The notes under the pieces are model-generated. The model searched no databases, had not been told where the DNA came from, and saw only the letters and a program-made list of their open reading frames with translations. Both the position numbers and the translations under genes were made by a program. 64,000 bases of DNA, from positions 3,829,057 to 3,893,056 of the forward strand of contig NZ_KI421507.1 of NCBI RefSeq assembly GCF_000473205.1, written 5' to 3'. This DNA comes from Pseudophaeobacter arcticus DSM 23566. GTDB lineage: Bacteria; Pseudomonadota; Alphaproteobacteria; Rhodobacterales; Rhodobacteraceae. Shown piece by piece: positions 25,413-34,274 of the stretch (position 1 is its first letter; every line of letters starts with the position of its first letter).

Positions 25413-25431
25413 ATGTCAGCTATATTGACAT
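25413..25431. promoter_or_regulatory. Inverted repeat between petP and ilvE
   Basis: ATGTCA-N7-TGACAT, 6-bp perfect arms, MarR-like size. A small palindrome TGACAGTCA (25400-25408) lies beside it. It overlaps the predicted ilvE -35. Confidence 0.5.
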
Positions 25432-25453
25432 TCCAAGAGTGAAGATGTATCGA
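25425..25453 (+). promoter_or_regulatory. ilvE: Predicted ilvE promoter
   Basis: TTGACA (25425-25430), 17-nt spacer, TATCGA (25448-25453). The -35 is perfect and the -10 matches 4 of 6. The leader to the ilvE ATG is about 80 nt. Confidence 0.55.
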
Positions 25454-25540
25454 ATCGCAGCTTTGGCGCAACAATATGTCCACTTCGGACGTATGTGGCG
25501 CAACTTTTGAAAAATGTAACTGCTTTGAGGAGGCTGTGGC

Positions 25541-26407
25541 ATGGCTGGATACGATGATCGGGACGGCTTTATCTGGATGGACGGAGAGCTGGTCGACTGG
25601 CGAGATGCAAAGGTGCACATCCTGACCCATGCGATGCACTATGCGTCGTCTGTCTTTGAAGGTGAGCGGGCCTATAACGGTAAGATCTTCAAAAGCCGGG
25701 AACATTCCGAGCGCCTGATTGCCAGTGCCCAGGCGCTGGACATGCCGATGCCCTATTCGGTGGATGATATCGAAGCCGCCAAAGAAGAGACCCTCAAGGC
25801 GTCTGGGCTGCAGGACGCCTATGTCCGGGCCCTGGTCTGGCGCGGCTCTGGCGAAGATATGGGCGTGGCCTCGGCGCAGAACCCGGTGCGCATGGCGATC
25901 GCGGTCTGGGGTTGGGGTGCCTATTATGGCGATGCCAAGATGCAGGGCGCGAAACTGGATATCGCGGAATACAAACGCCCCAGCCCCGAGACGATCCCGG
26001 TTCACGCCAAGGCGGCGGGCCTCTATATGATCTGCACCATCTCCAAGCATAAGGCCGAAGCCAAGGGCTGCTCGGATGCCCTGTTCATGGACTATCGCGG
26101 CTATGTCGCCGAGGCGACCGGCGCCAATATTTTCTTCGTGAAAGACGGTGAAGTACATACGCCGCTGGCGGATTGCTTCCTCAATGGGATTACCCGGCAA
26201 ACCGTCATTGCTATGCTGAAGGACAAGGGAATCACCGTGCATGAGCGCCGGATCCTGCCCGAGGAGATGGAAGAGTTCGAGCAGTGCTGGTTAACCGGCA
26301 CCGCCGCCGAGGTCACACCAGTTGGTGAAATCGGACCCTACAAGTTTGAAGTCGGCGAGATGACCCGTGACATTGCTGCCGCCTATGAAGCCCTGGTGCG
26401 CAGCTAG
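25541..26407 (+). CDS. ilvE: Branched-chain amino acid aminotransferase
   Basis: 288 aa, fold-type IV PLP enzyme. It interconverts leucine, isoleucine and valine with their 2-oxoacids. Landmarks: HAMHYASSVFEGERAY, the PLP lysine in SKHKAEAKGCSDALF, and EATGANIFFVKDGEV. Strong Shine-Dalgarno GAGGAGG just upstream. Monocistronic, with an intrinsic terminator at 26435. Its products, branched 2-oxoacids, are the class of substrate handled by the fused E1 enzyme at 45736, but there is no physical link. Confidence 0.93.
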   Translation: MAGYDDRDGFIWMDGELVDWRDAKVHILTHAMHYASSVFEGERAYNGKIFKSREHSERLIASAQALDMPMPYSVDDIEAAKEETLKASGLQDAYVRALVWRGSGEDMGVASAQNPVRMAIAVWGWGAYYGDAKMQGAKLDIAEYKRPSPETIPVHAKAAGLYMICTISKHKAEAKGCSDALFMDYRGYVAEATGANIFFVKDGEVHTPLADCFLNGITRQTVIAMLKDKGITVHERRILPEEMEEFEQCWLTGTAAEVTPVGEIGPYKFEVGEMTRDIAAAYEALVRS

Positions 26408-26434
26408 TCGCAGCTGCTGTTTTCAAATTGAAAA

Positions 26435-26462
26435 AGCGCGGAAGATACCTTCCGCGCTTTTG
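26435..26462 (+). terminator. Intrinsic terminator after ilvE
   Basis: Perfect 10-bp stem AGCGCGGAAG/CTTCCGCGCT (26435-26444 with 26449-26458), 4-nt loop, then TTTT; flanked by A-run on the other side, so possibly bidirectional. Confidence 0.9.
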
Positions 26463-26501
26463 CTGTATGAGCATCTGGCGATGCGGTGGCCGCCTGTGGC
26501 T

Positions 26502-26547
26502 GCTTCATTTGGCCTAAAATATCCCGGAGCGCGAGGCAGAGCCTCGC
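26502..26547 (-). repeat. Dispersed hairpin element, copy 4 (inverted)
   Basis: Read leftwards: hairpin GCGAGGC-TCT-GCCTCGC, then TCCGGGATATTTTAGGCC followed by AAATGAAG, matching the tail of the copies at 2223 and 33018. It begins 15 bp after the ohr stop codon. Confidence 0.7.
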
Positions 26548-26561
26548 ATATCTCTTCCGCC

Positions 26562-26990
26562 TTATAGAACCTCTGTCGTAACCTCGACATTGCTACGTAT
26601 GGCATTGGAATAGGGGCAGATCTTGTGACCTGCATCGACGATGCGCTCGGCTTGGGCTGCGTCAAGCCCGGGCATGGTCACCAAAAGGGCAACGCTCAGG
26701 CCAAAACCACCCTCAGGATTGGGGCCAATCCCCACATTTGCAGTGACCGATACATCAGCGGGAACTTTGGCCAGGCTTGCATCCTGTGTGGTGGCAAACT
26801 GCATGGCGCCAATAAAGCAGGCGGAATAACCAGCCGCAAAAAGCTGCTCTGGGTTGCTACCTTTGCCGTCTCCGCCCAGGGCAGGTGGCGCGGCCAGAAC
26901 CAGATCGAGACCGGATTCTGCAACTGTGGCGCGGCCATTGCGGCCTCCGGTGGCAGTGCCTTGCGCAGTGTAAAGAGGGGAGATGCTCAT
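26562..26990 (-). CDS. ohr: Organic hydroperoxide resistance protein Ohr
   Basis: 142 aa OsmC/Ohr family thiol peroxidase. The two redox cysteines are in GYSACFIGAM (peroxidatic) and HKICPYSNA (resolving). It reduces organic hydroperoxides using lipoylated partners. A Shine-Dalgarno GAGG precedes the ATG at 26990. It is transcribed divergently from a MarR-type ohrR gene, with two operator-like palindromes in the shared 122-bp region. A dispersed repeat lies right after its stop. Confidence 0.94.
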   Translation of the reverse strand: MSISPLYTAQGTATGGRNGRATVAESGLDLVLAAPPALGGDGKGSNPEQLFAAGYSACFIGAMQFATTQDASLAKVPADVSVTANVGIGPNPEGGFGLSVALLVTMPGLDAAQAERIVDAGHKICPYSNAIRSNVEVTTEVL

Positions 26991-27028
26991 GTTTGGGATC
27001 CTCGTTTTGCATTATGATCGCGAGTGAA

Positions 27029-27046
27029 TAAATCGTACACGATTTA
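27029..27046. promoter_or_regulatory. OhrR operator, perfect palindrome
   Basis: TAAATCGT-AC-ACGATTTA: 8-bp perfect arms around 2 bp, midway between ohr and ohrR. Confidence 0.8.
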
Positions 27047-27085
27047 AATAGGTGAGATTGAGAGAGGTGGCAAGGGGTTGCGGTT

Positions 27086-27103
27086 TGATCGCGTGCGATT
27101 TAT
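27086..27103. promoter_or_regulatory. Second, imperfect OhrR operator
   Basis: On the minus strand TAAATCGCACGCGATCAA: one arm agrees with the perfect site (7 of 8), the other in 5 of 8. It lies 10 bp from the ohrR start, suited to autorepression. Confidence 0.6.
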
Positions 27104-27112
27104 TTATCGCCA

Positions 27113-27556
27113 ATGATGCACCAATCCCTTTGCCTTGATGACCTGCTGTGCTTTGCGCTCTATTCCGCCAATAACGCCATGGGGCGGCTGTATCGGCCAC
27201 TGCTGTCGCAATATGGGCTGACCTATCCGCAATATCTGGTGCTTGTTGCCCTGTGGCAGCACGACGGCCAGAAGGTGAACGATCTGGGCAGCGCATTGAA
27301 CCTGGAATCAAATACGCTCACCCCTCTCTTGAAACGCATGGAGGCGGCTGATCTGGTCACGCGCAAGCGAAACCCTGAGGATGAGCGCAGTGTGATTGTC
27401 TCATTGGCTGCCAAAGGTCTTGCCTTGCAAAAGGAGGCAGCAGCCATCTCGCGCTGTATCCTGGAGGCGGCGGGGGATGATCTGGCGGATCTCATTTCTC
27501 TCCGCGACAAGATCCAGAAACTGGCGGTGCGGTTGAACGCAAAGAGCCAGGCCTAA
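27113..27556 (+). CDS. ohrR: MarR-family organic peroxide sensor OhrR
   Basis: 147 aa. LCFALYSANNAMGRLYRP near the N-terminus carries the conserved sensing Cys and the tyrosines with which it bonds in OhrR proteins. The winged helix follows (KVNDLGSALNLESNTLTPLLKRME, then RKRNPEDERSV wing). Oxidation by organic peroxide releases ohr. Divergent arrangement with ohr and the shared palindromes support the assignment. Two adjacent ATG codons (27113, 27116) are possible starts. Confidence 0.9.
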   Translation: MMHQSLCLDDLLCFALYSANNAMGRLYRPLLSQYGLTYPQYLVLVALWQHDGQKVNDLGSALNLESNTLTPLLKRMEAADLVTRKRNPEDERSVIVSLAAKGLALQKEAAAISRCILEAAGDDLADLISLRDKIQKLAVRLNAKSQA

Positions 27557-27609
27557 AAGGCTAAGACCCAAGCGCGATATGGGCCGAGGGCGCAGCGCGC
27601 ATGGATAGC

Positions 27610-28551
27610 TTACCCGCCTTTCGGATCGGTCAGAGATTTGGCCTTGCCACGTTCCAGGCCAAGGCGGCTCTCACGCCAGATCACCAGGATATTGCCGGCA
27701 ATCACCAGACTGGCCCCCGCCAGCATGACAATAGTTGGCAGTTCTTCAAACCAGATGTAGCCGAGCACAATTGCAAACAGCATCGAAACATAGTCATAGG
27801 GCGCCAGCATTGACGCAGGTGCAAAGCGGTAGGACGAGGTGATCAGGATCTGCGCGACACCGCCAATAATCCCGGCGCTGATCAGCAGGAACAGCGTGGT
27901 GAGATCCGGTATCACCCAGCCAAACGGCAGGGTCAGAAGAGACAGCAGTGAGGCGGTGACGGAAAAGTAAAACACAATGGCGGCCGTGTGCTCTGTCATC
28001 ACCATCCGGCGAATGTGAATCTGCACAAACCCACGCGCCACCGTGGCTCCCAGAATCAGCATGACCCCGACAAAGGCGGTGCTGGACATATCCATGCCGC
28101 TGGTCAGCCGTGGATAGATCATGATCATCACGCCCAAAAGTCCAATGCCAACAGCAGTGATACGTATCAGGCGAATGCGCTCTCCCAGAAATACGGCGGC
28201 CAGGATCAGGGTAAAGATCGGCGTCGCATAGCCAATGGCCGTGACCTCTGGCAGGGGCAACATGCCCAGCCCCATAAAGGTCATCGCCATCGCCGAGGTG
28301 CCAACCAAGCCGCGCAGCACATGCCCCAGGGGGCGTGTGGTCTTGAGCCCGTGTTTCAGATCACCGCGCATCGACAGCCAGACAACAATGACGGGAATGG
28401 CAAAAAACGAGCGAAAGAACACCGCTTCGCCGGCAGGAACCACGTCCGAGACCGATTTGATCACAGCAGAGAGGCCGGTAAACAGCCCAATGGCAGCGAC
28501 CTTGAGGGCGATGGCGAGCATAGGTCGATGCGATGTTAAGGAAATGGCCAT
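27610..28551 (-). CDS. DMT superfamily transporter (EamA domains)
   Basis: 313 aa from ATG 28551; a reading up to 28665 would overlap the divergent matB start and adds 38 hydrophilic residues. About ten membrane helices in two EamA repeats, beginning LAIALKVAAIGLFTGLSAVIK, with EAVFFRSFFAIP, a block shared with S-adenosylmethionine/RhaT-like exporters. Substrate unknown. It is divergent from the malonyl-CoA synthetase gene. Confidence 0.83.
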   Translation of the reverse strand: MAISLTSHRPMLAIALKVAAIGLFTGLSAVIKSVSDVVPAGEAVFFRSFFAIPVIVVWLSMRGDLKHGLKTTRPLGHVLRGLVGTSAMAMTFMGLGMLPLPEVTAIGYATPIFTLILAAVFLGERIRLIRITAVGIGLLGVMIMIYPRLTSGMDMSSTAFVGVMLILGATVARGFVQIHIRRMVMTEHTAAIVFYFSVTASLLSLLTLPFGWVIPDLTTLFLLISAGIIGGVAQILITSSYRFAPASMLAPYDYVSMLFAIVLGYIWFEELPTIVMLAGASLVIAGNILVIWRESRLGLERGKAKSLTDPKGG

Positions 28552-28647
28552 GAGCGGGACCCTGCGCCCCTGCGACAAAAAGATCAATGGCTTGATTTCC
28601 GTACCAGCCCCGGCGCAAATTACACCAAAAGTTGAGGAGCCCTTTGA

Positions 28648-30159
28648 ATGTATGATGAAAACCATCTGATTTCGCAGCTATATGCAGCCAGTGAAGGGCA
28701 AGAAACCCGCAATTTTGCCACCTTTCCAGCCCGCGCCAGTGTCACGTTTGGGGAGTTGTTTACAGGGGCTGAGCGCAACGCGGCGGCCCTGGTGGCGATG
28801 GGGGTTCAACCCGGAGACCGGGTGGCGGTGCAGGTTGAAAAAACCATCGAGGCGATCCAGCTCTACCTCGGAACCGTCATGGCGGGCGCAGTGTTTTTGC
28901 CGCTGAACACCGCCTATACGGTGCCCGAAGTGGCTTATTTCCTTGCCGATGCGACGCCTCGCGTGCTGGTTTGTGACCCGGCGCGGCGCGATGAGATGGC
29001 AGAGATCGCTGGCGCCGCCCAGGTGGTGACGCTGGATGCCAAGGGGCTTGGCTCGCTGACCGATTCGGTGGTCGGGCGCGGTGGTTTTGCACCGGTGGCG
29101 CGCGGGCCAGATGATCTGGCGGCTATTCTCTATACTTCAGGCACCACCGGGCGTTCCAAAGGGGCGATGCTGAGCCATGAAAACCTGGCTTCAAACTCGC
29201 TCACTCTGCGGGACTATTGGCAGTTTACCAGTCGCGATGTGTTGATCCACGCCTTGCCGATCTTTCACACTCACGGGCTGTTCGTCGCCACCAATGTGGC
29301 GCTGTTTGCAGGCGCGCAACTGGTCTTCCTGTCTGGATTTAACGCGGATCAGATCCTGGAGGCGATGCCCCGCGCGACGGCCCTTATGGGGGTGCCAACC
29401 TTCTACACCCGCCTGTTGCAGGATCCGCGCCTGACGCCGCAGCTGGCAGAGAATATGCGGCTGTTCATTTCCGGTTCGGCGCCCCTGTTGGTGGACACCC
29501 ATGAGCAATGGCAGGCCCGCACCGGGCACCGCATTCTGGAACGCTATGGCATGACCGAAACCAATATGAGCACCTCCAACCCCTATGAGGGCGAGCGCCG
29601 CGCTGGCACCGTGGGATTGCCGTTGCCCGGGGTTGAGGCCCGTATCATGGATCGGGGGCATGAGGTTGCCAGGGGCGAAACAGGCGTGCTGGAAGTGCGC
29701 GGTGCCAATGTCTTTCAGGGCTATTGGCAGATGCCGGAAAAGACCGCCGAGGAGTTGCAAGCGAATGGCTGGTTCATCACCGGTGATCTCGCCCGGCAAG
29801 ACCTTGATGGCTATATCACCATTGTGGGGCGGCAAAAGGATCTGGTGATCACCGGCGGTTTTAACGTCTACCCCAAGGAGGTCGAGAGCCTGATCGACGA
29901 TCTGCCCGGGGTGCTGGAAAGCGCCGTCATTGGCGTGGCACATCCCGATTTTGGCGAAGCTGTGGTGGCCGTTGTGGTGCCCGAAGCGCAGGCCAGTCTC
30001 AACACTGCAGACATTGCCGCGGCGCTTGGCGCTCAGCTGGCCAAGTTCAAGCAGCCCAAACATATCGTGCTGGTGCCCGAGCTGCCCCGCAACACCATGG
30101 GGAAGGTGCAGAAAAAGGCGCTGCGCGAGGACTACGCGGATCTGTTTGCTCAGCCCTGA
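28648..30159 (+). CDS. matB: Malonyl-CoA synthetase (AMP-forming)
   Basis: 503 aa ANL-superfamily ligase that activates malonate (or methylmalonate) to its CoA thioester. P-loop YTSGTTGRSKGAML, ERYGMTETNM, GWFITGDLARQD, and the C-terminal catalytic lysine in NTMGKVQKKALRE. The ETRNFATFP-type N-terminus and YGMTETNMxxSNPYEG block fit MatB better than general acyl-CoA ligases. Malonyl-CoA decarboxylase (matA) is not nearby, but the next gene, on the other strand, is an AEC permease of the family that includes malonate carriers. Confidence 0.85.
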   Translation: MYDENHLISQLYAASEGQETRNFATFPARASVTFGELFTGAERNAAALVAMGVQPGDRVAVQVEKTIEAIQLYLGTVMAGAVFLPLNTAYTVPEVAYFLADATPRVLVCDPARRDEMAEIAGAAQVVTLDAKGLGSLTDSVVGRGGFAPVARGPDDLAAILYTSGTTGRSKGAMLSHENLASNSLTLRDYWQFTSRDVLIHALPIFHTHGLFVATNVALFAGAQLVFLSGFNADQILEAMPRATALMGVPTFYTRLLQDPRLTPQLAENMRLFISGSAPLLVDTHEQWQARTGHRILERYGMTETNMSTSNPYEGERRAGTVGLPLPGVEARIMDRGHEVARGETGVLEVRGANVFQGYWQMPEKTAEELQANGWFITGDLARQDLDGYITIVGRQKDLVITGGFNVYPKEVESLIDDLPGVLESAVIGVAHPDFGEAVVAVVVPEAQASLNTADIAAALGAQLAKFKQPKHIVLVPELPRNTMGKVQKKALREDYADLFAQP

Positions 30160-30182
30160 CCTGCCGGGTCCAGGTCAGTCCG

Positions 30183-31127
30183 TCAGGTCAAGACCCACAA
30201 CAAAACAGTCAGCGTGACAAAGGCGCAGCTGGTCCCAGCGAGCATGGCCAGACTGGCAGCGCCCTCCAACCCCTGACGCTGGGCCAGGACGGTGTAGATG
30301 CCAAACATTGGCATCGCCGCCGACAGGATGACCGCGCTGTGCAGCGCGGGCGGCAGCGTGATCAGCCCCATGGCCAACAGGGCAGCCGCCATCAGCGCGA
30401 CCAGGGCTGGATGCAGCAGCAGTTTGGAGGCCGCGATCTGCGCCGCAAGCGAGCGATTGCCATGCAGCGGCAATCCCACCAGCGCGCCGCCGATCACCAG
30501 CAGGGACACGGCTCCGGCGGAGACCGCAAGCATGTCGATAAATCGCATGAAGGGACCGGGAAGGGGCAGGCCGACCAACGATACCACCATTCCCAGCGCC
30601 AAACCGATGAGCATCGGCATTTTGGCCAGATCCAGCAGGATGCGCCGCAGTCGTGGCAGCAGCGGCTGGTCAACGCCATTGCCCGCCAGTTCGACCAAAA
30701 TCAGGCAGACCGGCACCAGCAGCAGGTTTTCCACCAGCAGGTTCAGCGCCAGAATGATCCCGGCCTGATCGGGAAAGGCCAGCAGCATGATCGGATAGCC
30801 GACAAAGGCATTGTTGGGGCAGGTGGAGCCCATGACTCCCAGCGCGCGGCGCTTGGGGTCTGTGCGGCGCAGCGTGAACAACAGATAGGACAGCGCCACC
30901 GTCGCCAGCCCGCCAAGGGCATAGACCACGACATATCCGGGCTGGAAAACCTGCACCGGACTGCGCGCGGCCACAGCGGCAAAGATCAAGGCAGGCAGGG
31001 CGATATTCAGAACATAGCGCCCCAACACGCGCATATCATCCGGGCTGAACCAGCCTTTCCATACCACCAGATAGCCCAGTGCCAGAGCGGCGTAGATGGG
31101 AAAGGTGATGGCGAGAATGTCGATCAT
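30183..31127 (-). CDS. AEC family transporter (auxin efflux carrier/malonate permease-like)
   Basis: 314 aa with about ten hydrophobic helices in two inverted halves and the central broken-helix region of AEC proteins (STCPNNAFVGYPIM). The family includes the malonate permease MdcF. It converges on matB with only 23 bp between stops, so malonate uptake is plausible but unproven. Its ATG overlaps the stop of the upstream HD-domain gene by 4 bp, so it is expressed with aroC. Confidence 0.85.
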   Translation of the reverse strand: MIDILAITFPIYAALALGYLVVWKGWFSPDDMRVLGRYVLNIALPALIFAAVAARSPVQVFQPGYVVVYALGGLATVALSYLLFTLRRTDPKRRALGVMGSTCPNNAFVGYPIMLLAFPDQAGIILALNLLVENLLLVPVCLILVELAGNGVDQPLLPRLRRILLDLAKMPMLIGLALGMVVSLVGLPLPGPFMRFIDMLAVSAGAVSLLVIGGALVGLPLHGNRSLAAQIAASKLLLHPALVALMAAALLAMGLITLPPALHSAVILSAAMPMFGIYTVLAQRQGLEGAASLAMLAGTSCAFVTLTVLLWVLT

Positions 31128-31810
31128 TTCAGCAGCGCGGCCCAGTGGTCTGGCAGCTCGGTGTCCATTTCCTTGGCCAGTTGCCGCAGATAGGCCAGCA
31201 TCAACCGCGCGCGTTTGCGGGCGATCTTGCGGCCCTTGTCAGTGGCCATGTCGCCGGGAAGTTTCAACAGTTTCAGATGCCAATGATCAATCGACCAGAT
31301 CTGATCATCCAGCGGCCGGTTGGCGGCAAAGGGATCATCGGGATCACACAGCGGCCGGTCAATTGTGCCCGCCACCATAAAGGTGCGCGCGATGCCAACA
31401 GCACCCAAGGCATCCAGCCGGTCTGCATCGCGCAGGATCAAAGCTTCCAGGCTGTTGGCGGGCAGCCCCGCAGAAAAGCTATGGGCTTCGATCACATGTT
31501 GCGCGGCGGCGATTTCATCGCTGCTATAGCCCAGACCCTGAAGAATAGGCTCTGATTTTTCTGCCGACAGCCGCGAGGCGGTCTCGCGCTGGGGGTGATC
31601 CTTTGGCAGGTTGACCAGATCATGCAGATAGGCTCCGGCAATCAGCACCCGCAGGTTGACCCGGTCAGGTGTTTTTTCATTCTCATCGCGGGCAATCCGG
31701 TGGGCATTGGCCCAGACCCGGTCAAGATGGGCGATGTCATGGGCCGGATCCTGTGCCATCTGCACCTCTGAGATGCGGCGGAGCTGGATCTGCAGCTGGT
31801 CCAGGCTCAT
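31124..31810 (-). CDS. HD-domain phosphohydrolase (YedJ-like)
   Basis: 228 aa. Metal-binding HD residues are visible as HDIAHLDRV (residues about 23-31), HDLVN near 64 and a downstream Asp in LRDADRLDA. Such proteins hydrolyse nucleotides or other phosphoesters; the natural substrate is unknown. Overlaps aroC and the AEC gene by 4 bp at each end, giving a coupled aroC-HD-AEC transcript. Confidence 0.82.
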   Translation of the reverse strand: MSLDQLQIQLRRISEVQMAQDPAHDIAHLDRVWANAHRIARDENEKTPDRVNLRVLIAGAYLHDLVNLPKDHPQRETASRLSAEKSEPILQGLGYSSDEIAAAQHVIEAHSFSAGLPANSLEALILRDADRLDALGAVGIARTFMVAGTIDRPLCDPDDPFAANRPLDDQIWSIDHWHLKLLKLPGDMATDKGRKIARKRARLMLAYLRQLAKEMDTELPDHWAALLK

Positions 31811-32913
31811 GCGCCGATATGGCCCTGATTGCTGCCAATCTGGCCGCGATGCAGCAGCAGATGGTCCAGGATCACACAGGCCATCATCGCCTCGGCCACC
31901 GGTACGGCGCGAATCCCAACACAGGGATCATGGCGCCCCTTGGTGATGACCTCGGCAGCGGTGCCATCCTTGCGGATCGACTGGCGCGGCGTCAGGATCG
32001 AGGAGGTTGGTTTGACGGCAAAGCGCACCACAACATCCTGGCCGGTAGAGATCCCCCCGAGAATGCCGCCTGCATGGTTGGAGGAATAGACGGGCTGACC
32101 ATCGTTGCCCATGAAGATTTCATCGGCGTTTTGCGAGCCCTTCAGGCGGGCGGCATTCATGCCTTCGCCAATCTCCACCGCTTTGACGGCGTTAATCGAC
32201 ATCATCGCGGCTGCCAGATCGGTGTCGAGCTTATTATAGATCGGCGCGCCAATACCGGCGGGTACACCGCGGGCGACCACTTCGACCACGGCACCAACGG
32301 AATCATGGGCCTTGCGTAAGCCCTGGAGGTAATCCTCCCAGTCCTGAACGGCACCGGCATCTGGGATCCAGAAGTCATTCTGGCCGATCGTCTCCCAGTC
32401 AAAGCGGGACCGGTCGATCTCCATCTCGCCCATCTGGGTCATGTAGCCGGTGATCTGCAGATCCGGCACCAGCGACTTGATGGCCTGGCGCGCCACCCCG
32501 CCGGCGGCCACACGGGCTGCGGTTTCGCGGGCTGAGGAGCGACCGCCGCCGCGATAGTCGCGATTGCCGTATTTCTGGAAATAGGTGATGTCGGCATGGC
32601 CGGGGCGGAAGGTCTGGGCGATATCGCCATAGTCCTTGGAGCGCTGGTCGGTGTTTTCGATCATCAGCTGGATTGGCGTGCCGGTACTCTTGCCTTCGAA
32701 GACGCCGGACAGGATCTTGACCGCGTCGGGCTCGTTGCGCTGGGTGGTGTTCTTGTTCTGGCCGGGGCGGCGGCGATCCAGCCATTGCTGTAGCATCTGA
32801 GGGTCCAGCGGAACATTTGGTGGGCAGCCGTCTACGGTTGCCCCCAGCGCCGGTCCGTGGCTTTCGCCCCAGGTGGTGACGCGGAAAAGATGGCCAAAGC
32901 TGTTCATCGACAT
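31807..32913 (-). CDS. aroC: Chorismate synthase
   Basis: 368 aa from ATG 32913 with AAAGGAGAT 10 nt upstream; the longer reading to 32967 adds a non-homologous leader. It makes chorismate from EPSP using reduced FMN. Family signatures: [32 protein letters not shown] and the C-terminal [17 protein letters not shown]. First gene of the aroC-HD-AEC unit. Confidence 0.96.
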   Translation of the reverse strand: MSMNSFGHLFRVTTWGESHGPALGATVDGCPPNVPLDPQMLQQWLDRRRPGQNKNTTQRNEPDAVKILSGVFEGKSTGTPIQLMIENTDQRSKDYGDIAQTFRPGHADITYFQKYGNRDYRGGGRSSARETAARVAAGGVARQAIKSLVPDLQITGYMTQMGEMEIDRSRFDWETIGQNDFWIPDAGAVQDWEDYLQGLRKAHDSVGAVVEVVARGVPAGIGAPIYNKLDTDLAAAMMSINAVKAVEIGEGMNAARLKGSQNADEIFMGNDGQPVYSSNHAGGILGGISTGQDVVVRFAVKPTSSILTPRQSIRKDGTAAEVITKGRHDPCVGIRAVPVAEAMMACVILDHLLLHRGQIGSNQGHIGA

Positions 32914-33017
32914 GTGCTGGGATCTCCTTTGCGGGTTGTGCTTAGCGAGCCAGGGGCTGTGGCTCAAGGGCTATTGCACTGCGATGTCCCCGCGACGCAG
33001 CTTGGGGCAGGGCAATT

Positions 33018-33077
33018 GGGGGCGCTGCCCCCGCCGCCGCTGGCGGCTCCCCCGGGATATTTTTGGCCAAATGAAGC
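33018..33077 (+). repeat. Dispersed hairpin element, copy 2
   Basis: GGGGGC-GCT-GCCCCC (33018-33032) and GCCGCC-GCT-GGCGGC (33033-33047), then CCCCCGGGATATTTTTGGCC followed by AAATGAAG. It lies in the divergent aroC/thiB region, upstream of the TPP riboswitch. Confidence 0.75.
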
Positions 33078-33170
33078 CGGGACCGGTCAGCCTGGACAGG
33101 CGGGTGAAACTCTCAGGTCGGCGCAGGGTTTGGCTTGCCTTTAAGGCGGTAGAGACCTAGGAGAGAGGAC

Positions 33171-33248
33171 ACCTCGGGGTGCTTGGGAGACCCAAGCTGA
33201 GAACAGACCCGTTGAACCTGAACCGGCTTGAACCGGCGGAGGGAAGGT
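33171..33248 (+). ncRNA. TPP (thiamine) riboswitch
   Basis: THI-element consensus is complete: closing helix ACCT (33171) with AGGT (33245), GGGGTGC, the GCTGAGA box, then ACCCGTTGAACCTGAACCGG and CCGGCGGAGGGAAG. An extra short stem CTTGGG/CCCAAG fills the variable arm. It lies 45 nt before the thiB ATG; the nearby Shine-Dalgarno AAAGGAGG makes translational control likely, with no intrinsic terminator seen. Confidence 0.95.
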
Positions 33249-33293
33249 TTCGGAGCTGCTCCACCCTTGCCCGATGCCGCAAAGGAGGATGCC

Positions 33294-34274
33294 ATGAAGT
33301 ATTCTGTTTTTGCAGCAGCAGTATTGGGAGCGTCGGCTGCATATGCTGATACACCCGAGCTGACTGTCTATACCTATGACAGCTTTGTTTCCGACTGGGG
33401 CCCTGGTCCTGCGGTGGAAAAAGCATTTGAGGCCCAGTGTGGCTGTGATCTGAAGCTGGTGGGGGCCGGCGATGGCGCGGCGCTGCTGGCAAGGGTCAAA
33501 CTGGAGGGGGCGCGCTCGGATGCGGATGTGGTGTTGGGGCTGGATACCAACCTGACGGCGGCTGCGGCAGCAACCGGGCTGTTTGCCGAGCACGGGGCGA
33601 CAGCGGACTATAGCCTGCCCCTGGCCTGGGAAGACGCAACCTTTGCCCCCTATGACTGGGGCTATTTTGCCTTTGTGCACAATGCGGATGCTGTGGCAGT
33701 GCCGACGGATTTCAAGGCGCTGGCCGCCAGTGACATGAAGATCGTCATTCAGGATCCCCGCTCATCGACGCCCGGGCTGGGCCTGCTGATGTGGGTCAAG
33801 GCAGCCTATGGCGATGAGGCTCCGGCGGTCTGGGCCGATCTGGCGGACAATGTGGTCACCGTGACCAAGGGCTGGTCCGAGGCCTATGGGCTGTTTCTGG
33901 ACGGGGAGGCCGATATGGTGCTCTCTTATACCACCTCGCCGGCCTATCACCTGATTGCCGAAGACGACGCCACGAAAGCCGCTGCCGCCTTTGATGAGGG
34001 CCATTACATGCAGGTTGAAGTTGCAGGCATTCTGGCGGCCAGTGACCAGCCTGAGCTGGCGCGTGACTTCATGCAGTTCATGGTTTCTGAGGAGTTTCAG
34101 TCGGTGATTCCCACCACCAACTGGATGTACCCATCGGTAACACCAGCGAGCGGCCTGCCTGAAGGGTTTGAAACCCTGATTACCCCGGTCAAATCGCTGC
34201 TTTTGCCAGCGACTGAGGCCGCAGCGCTGCGTGACAGCGCATTGGGCGAATGGCTCGACGCGCTGAGCCGATAA
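33294..34274 (+). CDS. thiB: Thiamine ABC transporter substrate-binding protein
   Basis: 326 aa from ATG 33294 (AAAGGAGG at 33280). Signal peptide MKYSVFAAAVLGASAAYA with an Ala-x-Ala cleavage site, then the mature start DTPELTVYTYDSF, typical of ThiB. It binds thiamine, TMP or TPP in the periplasm. It is directly under a TPP riboswitch and overlaps thiP by 25 bp, so it heads the thiBPQ operon. Confidence 0.93.
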   Translation: MKYSVFAAAVLGASAAYADTPELTVYTYDSFVSDWGPGPAVEKAFEAQCGCDLKLVGAGDGAALLARVKLEGARSDADVVLGLDTNLTAAAAATGLFAEHGATADYSLPLAWEDATFAPYDWGYFAFVHNADAVAVPTDFKALAASDMKIVIQDPRSSTPGLGLLMWVKAAYGDEAPAVWADLADNVVTVTKGWSEAYGLFLDGEADMVLSYTTSPAYHLIAEDDATKAAAAFDEGHYMQVEVAGILAASDQPELARDFMQFMVSEEFQSVIPTTNWMYPSVTPASGLPEGFETLITPVKSLLLPATEAAALRDSALGEWLDALSR

